The notes beneath the pieces were generated by a model, which was not told the origin of the DNA, made no database searches, and saw only the letters and a program-made list of their open reading frames with translations. A stretch of 18,386 nucleotides of DNA, taken from assembly GCA_002790175.1 (NCBI GenBank), contig PFUQ01000090.1, forward strand, positions 1-18,386. The letters are read 5' to 3'. The stretch comes from Flavobacteriales bacterium CG_4_9_14_3_um_filter_32_8. GTDB lineage: Bacteria > Bacteroidota > Bacteroidia > Flavobacteriales_E > Vicingaceae. Shown here piece after piece: positions 14,739-18,386 of this stretch. Position 1 is the first letter of the stretch. Each line of letters begins with the position of its first letter. A program made the translations under genes and the position numbers.

Positions 14739-15814
14739 TTCAATTTTCTAATTATTGCAGAGGCATTGCAACCTCCAAAACCTGAAGCTGTTTTTAAAAT
14801 GGTAGTTACTTCTGTGGTTATGTTTTGAGTCGTAATATTTATTTTTTCTGATGCCCCATCTTCTTCAAATCCTAATGTTTTAATTAATAAATTATTCCGT
14901 AATGATTGCAAACAGATGGCTGTTTCTATCAAACCTGCAGCTCCAAGTGTATGTCCAAAATATCCTTTCAAACTGTTTAATGGAATAGTATTCATGCCTA
15001 ATCTACTAAACGCAATAGCTTCCATTTCATCATTAAAACTTGTGCCTGTTCCGTGTGCCGAAATAAAATCTATTGCTGATGGTTTTAATTGAGCCAATGC
15101 TAACGAATTATTCACTGTTCTAACAAGCCCCTCGCCAGTTCTTGATGGTCCAGAAATGTGATTGGCATCATTGGATGATGTTCCTTCAACAAACTCAAAA
15201 CAAGTCGATTTAAACACATTTTTATCAGACGACATAAAAACTCCTCCAGCTCCTTCGCCCAACGAAATTCCTGTTCTGTTTTTATCAAAAGGCTGACAAG
15301 GTTTGTCGCTTATCGCATATAAAGATTGAAATCCATACAGCACGAAATCGCTAACGACATCGGCTCCAATTACAAAAGCATTTTTATAAATACCTGCTTT
15401 AATAAAATTGTTAGCGGTATTCATGGCTAAAACGCCAGAAATACAGGCATTAGAAATTACTATGGGTTGCTGCTGAAGTTGAAATTCTTTTGTTAATTTT
15501 TTGATAGCAGCTATAATTGGCGTTGTAATATTTTCCTTAATATCAGCTTTGGTGGTACTAATAATTACAATCGTGTCTTTTGATAAAATTAATTCATCTT
15601 CAGTGCCTTTAATAACAGCTTGCAAACATTGTGACAGCAATTCATAAAAACTAGGGGTATTTTTTAGCTTGGAAAGAAATATGTTTTCATGTCCAAATCC
15701 AATACCTCGGTGGTAATTAATGCTGGTATTACCTTGTTTTATTTGATTAAAATTTTCTTCAGCGGTTATTCCGAGTGGAGAAATAATATTTTCTAAACCT
15801 ATATATGTTATCAT
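14735..15814 (-). CDS. Beta-ketoacyl-ACP synthase (ApeO-like elongating ketosynthase)
   Basis: The 359-residue protein has all three catalytic residues: Cys124 in SNACISGVLAM, His254 in ISAHGTGTSFND, and His288 in KGYFGHTLGAAG. The nucleophile loop ACISG departs from the ACSSS of the tandem copies, and the protein is about 35 residues shorter than them, mostly in the N-terminal half. The end TASGFGGCNASAII is family-typical. It condenses malonyl-ACP with the growing chain. It overlaps the thioesterase gene upstream by 4 bases and its short Cys-less partner downstream by 4 bases, so the three are translationally coupled. The layout (thioesterase, ketosynthase, short chain-length factor, ACP) agrees with the aryl polyene machine, in which this heterodimer extends the aromatic starter into a polyene. 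Confidence 0.9.
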   Translation of the reverse strand: MITYIGLENIISPLGITAEENFNQIKQGNTSINYHRGIGFGHENIFLSKLKNTPSFYELLSQCLQAVIKGTEDELILSKDTIVIISTTKADIKENITTPIIAAIKKLTKEFQLQQQPIVISNACISGVLAMNTANNFIKAGIYKNAFVIGADVVSDFVLYGFQSLYAISDKPCQPFDKNRTGISLGEGAGGVFMSSDKNVFKSTCFEFVEGTSSNDANHISGPSRTGEGLVRTVNNSLALAQLKPSAIDFISAHGTGTSFNDEMEAIAFSRLGMNTIPLNSLKGYFGHTLGAAGLIETAICLQSLRNNLLIKTLGFEEDGASEKINITTQNITTEVTTILKTASGFGGCNASAIIRKLK

Positions 15815-16233
15815 TTTTCAATTCCTAATTTTGCTTCCCATTCTAAATAAAAACCAGGAATATTAAGATCCATTTCATTCGATTCCTTAATCAAGAAAAC
15901 TTGCATGGTAGAGCCAACTGCACTTATTTTATTGGTGGTTAAGTTGATGATTTCATATCCAAAAATAATTTTAGCAGCTTTACTTGGTATCATTGTGGTA
16001 ATGATTTTAGCACGCTGTCCATAATATATTGGCGATTTGTGGTTGATGCTTGATTTTACGATAGGTGTAAAATATCCATTGGCATAAATATCTAAATATT
16101 GCATCCCAAATTTTTTTCCAAAAGCTTCTCTTCCGTCTTCAAAATATTTAAGGTAGTTACCATGCCAAACCACACCCATAGCATCGGTTTCACTAAATCG
16201 GATATCAAATTCTATTTCTGTAGTTAATTTCAT
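15811..16233 (-). CDS. YbgC/4HBT-type acyl-ACP or acyl-CoA thioesterase
   Basis: The 140-residue hotdog protein carries the 4-hydroxybenzoyl-CoA thioesterase signature RFSETDAMGVVWHGNYLKYFE (given in part). Asp17 is the probable catalytic residue, followed by MGVVWHGNY at 19-27, with a Glu in the helix at 32. Such enzymes hydrolyse acyl thioesters. The equivalent in aryl polyene clusters (ApeK position) is thought to clear stalled ACP-bound intermediates or release chains, rather than make free product. The start ATG at 16233 follows an 83-base gap in which I see no gene. Its stop overlaps the ketosynthase start (ATGA). Length and motif match the family well. Confidence 0.9.
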   Translation of the reverse strand: MKLTTEIEFDIRFSETDAMGVVWHGNYLKYFEDGREAFGKKFGMQYLDIYANGYFTPIVKSSINHKSPIYYGQRAKIITTMIPSKAAKIIFGYEIINLTTNKISAVGSTMQVFLIKESNEMDLNIPGFYLEWEAKLGIEK

Positions 16234-16316
16234 CTGTTCTTTTTTAATTTGTTTTTTGTCAGATGGAAGTCGCTAATAAGCACCTCACTTTGTTTCGAAA
16301 TTTTAGCATGCTTGTT

Positions 16317-16736
16317 TCATTCTTGAACAACAATTTTCATTTCACAGGTTACTAGCAATTCTCCATCACAAAAATTCTCCCCTTTAATTAAATAAATATT
16401 TTCAAATTGATGAAGATGAGTAACGGTAGTTTCAATGGTTTTGTTTAATGTAGGTAATGCATGGATATTAAGTTTTGATATTCCTCCAATAAATCCAATT
16501 TTTGGTTTTCCACCTGCTTGTTTATCAACAAATCCAAACCCAGCAGCAACAGTTTGTGCAATATTTTCAATAAGAGCAGGTTCTTGTAGTTTCCCATCTT
16601 TTAAAAAGAGGTTATTTTCTTCCACTTTAAAGGTAGATTTAAATCCTGTTTCGTCTGCCGAAACCAAATTATCTACCATTACAAAAGGAGCTTGTTGAGG
16701 AATAATTTCAGTAATATTTTCTTTAGTTAATAGCAT
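16317..16736 (-). CDS. ApeP-like hotdog dehydratase that keeps the Glu but lacks the catalytic His
   Basis: The 139-residue protein has the FabZ-like opening IIPQQAPFVMVDNLVSAD at 11-28 (compare the IPHR.PFLLVD of FabZ) and the helix start EPALIENIAQTVAA at 52-65. There Glu57 aligns with the general-acid Glu of FabZ. The GHFPG loop that should carry the His is replaced by NNLFLKDGKLQ (41-51), with no His from 30 to 60. The first His of the protein is far downstream in LNIHALP. FabZ-like dimers place the His of one subunit against the Glu of the other, so this protein alone should be inactive or use another mechanism. It starts by sharing a base with the acyltransferase stop (TAATG). In aryl polyene systems two dehydratase-type proteins are present and heterodimers have been described, consistent with a partner supplying the His. 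Confidence 0.8.
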   Translation of the reverse strand: MLLTKENITEIIPQQAPFVMVDNLVSADETGFKSTFKVEENNLFLKDGKLQEPALIENIAQTVAAGFGFVDKQAGGKPKIGFIGGISKLNIHALPTLNKTIETTVTHLHQFENIYLIKGENFCDGELLVTCEMKIVVQE

Positions 16737-17602
16737 TATTTGTGAAAATCGTAATAATTAAACCATTGTTCTGGGTGTAAGGTAACTTTTTTCTCTAATT
16801 CGATTACAAATTTTTTAGCAATTTCTTCTGGAGTTAATTTCTCCATAATTGGATCGGTTGCACTTAACAAATAATGGTATTTCTTTTCTTTTACAGCAAA
16901 TACAAAGGTTACAGGTGCATTAAATTTAGAGGCAATAATAAATGGGCCTAATGGAAATTTTGCTTTTTTTCCTAAAAAAACTAGCTCAATAAATTTTGAT
17001 CCTTCCAAATATCGATCAGCATGGATTGCAACAAATTCGTTATTCAATAATGCATTATTAACTTTAATCACATGGCTTAAATCATTTTTAATGGGAATAA
17101 TATTAAAATGTGAGCCACCTGTTGTTCCTTTTAAGTATTGTTTTATTTTTTTTTCTTCCTCATCCAACATCAACACATTGATGGTAGATGTAATTCTCGA
17201 TTTTAATAAATTCCCTGCTATTTCCCAATTACCAACATGTCCACTCAATAAAATTCCTCCTTTGCCAGCATTTTTCATGTCAATCAGACAGTTTTCATTG
17301 GTAAAGGTGTAGGTAAATCGATTGCCTTTTTTCATTAAAAAAGCGGCTCTATCAACTAAGGTCTGACCAAAATAATAAAAATTTTTACAGGTAATTTTTT
17401 TTATTTTATCCGCTGAGAACTTTAAAGCATTTTTATAAAATTCCTCAACGGGTTTCCTGCTTTTGCTTGCAAAAATAAAATAGTAAAAAGCAACAAAACG
17501 GAGAATAAAATAGGTAAGAGGAAGCCCAAATATTTTTATTGTGTTAAGAAATATTCTGTAGCCAATAACTGTTCCTTTACTTTTTCCATTCCACTGACTC
17601 AT
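16736..17602 (-). CDS. LpxL/HtrB-like lysophospholipid/lipid A-type acyltransferase (aryl polyene cluster type)
   Basis: The 288-residue protein has a hydrophobic N-terminal anchor (about 22-46) and the acyltransferase catalytic motif HVGNWE at 122-127, the H(x4)D/E box with His122 and Glu127. Further family signs are the strand GGILLSG before it, FVAIHADRYLEGSKFIE (about 195-211), PLGPFIIASKFNAPVTFVF, and the C-terminal HPEQWFNYYDF pattern. LpxL-type enzymes transfer acyl groups from ACP to lipid A on the cytoplasmic face of the inner membrane. In aryl polyene clusters this member is thought to attach the finished acyl chain to a lipid or sugar anchor. It abuts the ACP gene upstream and shares a base with the dehydratase downstream. 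The acceptor here is not known. Confidence 0.9.
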   Translation of the reverse strand: MSQWNGKSKGTVIGYRIFLNTIKIFGLPLTYFILRFVAFYYFIFASKSRKPVEEFYKNALKFSADKIKKITCKNFYYFGQTLVDRAAFLMKKGNRFTYTFTNENCLIDMKNAGKGGILLSGHVGNWEIAGNLLKSRITSTINVLMLDEEEKKIKQYLKGTTGGSHFNIIPIKNDLSHVIKVNNALLNNEFVAIHADRYLEGSKFIELVFLGKKAKFPLGPFIIASKFNAPVTFVFAVKEKKYHYLLSATDPIMEKLTPEEIAKKFVIELEKKVTLHPEQWFNYYDFHK

Positions 17603-17854
17603 TTACTTTTTTTCGGCTAATTTTTTTTCCACAAGGGTATAAAAGTCATCAAAAGTGGCAACTCCAACAAAATCTTCACCTGTCACTTTAAATCCAAAGT
17701 TTTCTTCAATTACTACTACTAAATCAACATAATCTAAGCTGTCTAAATCGAGTGTTTCTTTTAAGTTAGCTTGAGGTTCAATGATTGATTTTTCTACTTC
17801 AAATTCTTCAGATAAAAATTCTTTTACGGTACTTATTATTTCCTCTCTATTCAT
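17603..17854 (-). CDS. Acyl carrier protein (first ACP of the window)
   Basis: This 83-residue acidic protein has the phosphopantetheine site DLDSLDYVDLVVVIEENFG, with Ser39. It has the motif DSLD rather than the DSID of the other two ACPs, and the Val-rich helix II and the ending VGVATFDDFYTLVEKKL are also different. It therefore represents a separate ACP lineage in the cluster. It sits with no spacer between the right-edge ketosynthase and the acyltransferase, so it probably delivers chains to one or both. Start at the ATG directly after the ketosynthase stop. Confidence 0.93.
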   Translation of the reverse strand: MNREEIISTVKEFLSEEFEVEKSIIEPQANLKETLDLDSLDYVDLVVVIEENFGFKVTGEDFVGVATFDDFYTLVEKKLAEKK

Positions 17855-18385
17855 CTATTTGAACTTTTTAATAATTAAACTTGAATTAGTTCCCCCAAAT
17901 CCAAACGAGTTGGATAAGAAACAATTCACTTTTTGCTCCTTAGTTTTCGCAATAATATTAATTTTTGCGGTGATATCGTCTGGATTTTCGAAATTTATGT
18001 TAGGTGCAATGAAATTATTTTGCATCATCAACATCGAATAAACTACTTCGCTTGCTCCTGCCATCCAGCATTCATGTCCTGTCATTGACTTTGTAGAACT
18101 CACTGCTACTTTTTTGCCAAAAACGTCAAAAATTGCTTGAGCTTCAATGGCATCACCAACAGGTGTGGAAGTAGCATGAGCATTTACGTAATCAATTTCG
18201 TCTGCTTTAATAGCTGCTTGTTTTAAAGCCATATTCAAACAACGATATTGCCCATCTATACTGGGGTTGGATAAGTGGTCACCATTTGAAGAAAAGCCAT
18301 ATCCAATAATTTCTCCTAAAATAGGAGCTCCTCTTTTTATAGCTGATTCATACGATTCTAGTATAACTGTTGCAGCACCTCCTCC
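17855..18385 (-). CDS. Beta-ketoacyl-ACP synthase, C-terminal part (cut by right window edge)
   Basis: The frame is open to the window edge, so the start and the nucleophile Cys lie outside. An apparent TTG start at 18238 is internal. The visible 176 residues begin at a Gly-rich strand turn (GGGAATVILESYESA), followed by GEIIGYGFSSNGDHLSNPS. Then come the two catalytic histidines, in VNAHATSTPVGDAIE (HATST in place of HGTGT) and in KSMTGHECWMAGASE. The protein closes with SNSFGFGGTNSSLII. The TGHECWMAGASE wording, with Trp and Cys after the His, is what I know from KAS I/II proteins of Bacteroidota flexirubin-type clusters. The enzyme lies next to the first ACP and the acyltransferase. It is the fifth ketosynthase-type active enzyme in the window (four KAS I/II plus DarB). 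Confidence 0.9.
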   Translation of the reverse strand, partial: GGGAATVILESYESAIKRGAPILGEIIGYGFSSNGDHLSNPSIDGQYRCLNMALKQAAIKADEIDYVNAHATSTPVGDAIEAQAIFDVFGKKVAVSSTKSMTGHECWMAGASEVVYSMLMMQNNFIAPNINFENPDDITAKINIIAKTKEQKVNCFLSNSFGFGGTNSSLIIKKFK

Positions 18386-18386
18386 A

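Noticed and set aside
16234..16316. Possible small gene or regulator in the 83-base gap before the thioesterase
   Set aside because: Stops occur in the frames examined and no convincing hairpin or promoter was seen.
18236..18238. TTG as a start codon for the right-edge ketosynthase
   Set aside because: The frame continues upstream with family-typical residues to the window edge, so the gene is cut, not started here.
1..18386. CRISPR arrays, tRNA or rRNA genes, transposases
   Set aside because: No regularly spaced direct repeats, tRNA-like cloverleaf, rRNA stretch or transposase-like protein was seen.

Overview
The window is AT-rich (roughly one third G+C by eye) and reads as part of a Bacteroidota genome, most likely a Flavobacteriia-like organism. 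Every gene I can support lies on the minus strand, so transcription runs from right to left. Most genes abut or overlap by 1 to 11 bases, the packing of one long operon. No stretch of more than 300 bases lacks a gene; the longest gap is 269 bases at 4967-5235. The content matches the flexirubin-type pigment clusters of Bacteroidota: an aryl polyene (APE) type II fatty acid/polyketide machine combined with dialkylresorcinol (DAR) synthesis genes.

Region 1 (18386 to 13355) is the aryl-polyene-like core. It holds a ketosynthase cut by the right edge, an acyl carrier protein (ACP), an LpxL/HtrB-like acyltransferase, a hotdog dehydratase, a YbgC-like thioesterase, a ketosynthase with a short chain-length-factor-like partner, a second ACP, and a small secreted protein of unknown function. 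Region 2 (13260 to 11193) is the dialkylresorcinol pair: a flavodoxin-like DarA homologue with a hydrophobic C-terminus, and a KAS III-like DarB. Region 3 (11191 to 7750) holds a small conserved-looking unknown protein, a BtrH-like putative cysteine acyltransferase, and an ABC transporter made of an ATPase and an ABC-2 permease. Region 4 (7748 to 2806) holds a third ACP and two tandem ketosynthase plus Cys-less partner pairs. The two pairs are separated by a 165-base imperfect palindrome with terminal inverted repeats. Region 5 (2816 to 1) holds a membrane-anchored polysaccharide deacetylase, a LolA-like lipoprotein carrier, a short FabZ-like protein, an intruding dinD gene, and the first 52 codons of a family 2 glycosyltransferase cut by the left edge.

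Proposed joint function (inference): ACP-bound polyene and alkyl chains are elongated by ketosynthase/chain-length-factor pairs and dehydrated by hotdog enzymes. DarB and DarA build the dialkylresorcinol. Acyltransferase, BtrH-like and glycosyltransferase proteins join or decorate the product. The ABC transporter and LolA-like protein help move it to the outer membrane. No ketoreductase, aromatic ammonia-lyase, aryl-ACP ligase, methyltransferase or MMPL exporter is visible, so the cluster probably continues past both edges.

The cluster type is known. The points most worth a second look are: two dehydratases that each lack a different catalytic residue and could form one hybrid active site; three ketosynthase partners with three different residues at the lost cysteine; the palindromic element between the duplicated ketosynthase pairs; and a DNA-damage gene (dinD) embedded in a pigment operon.
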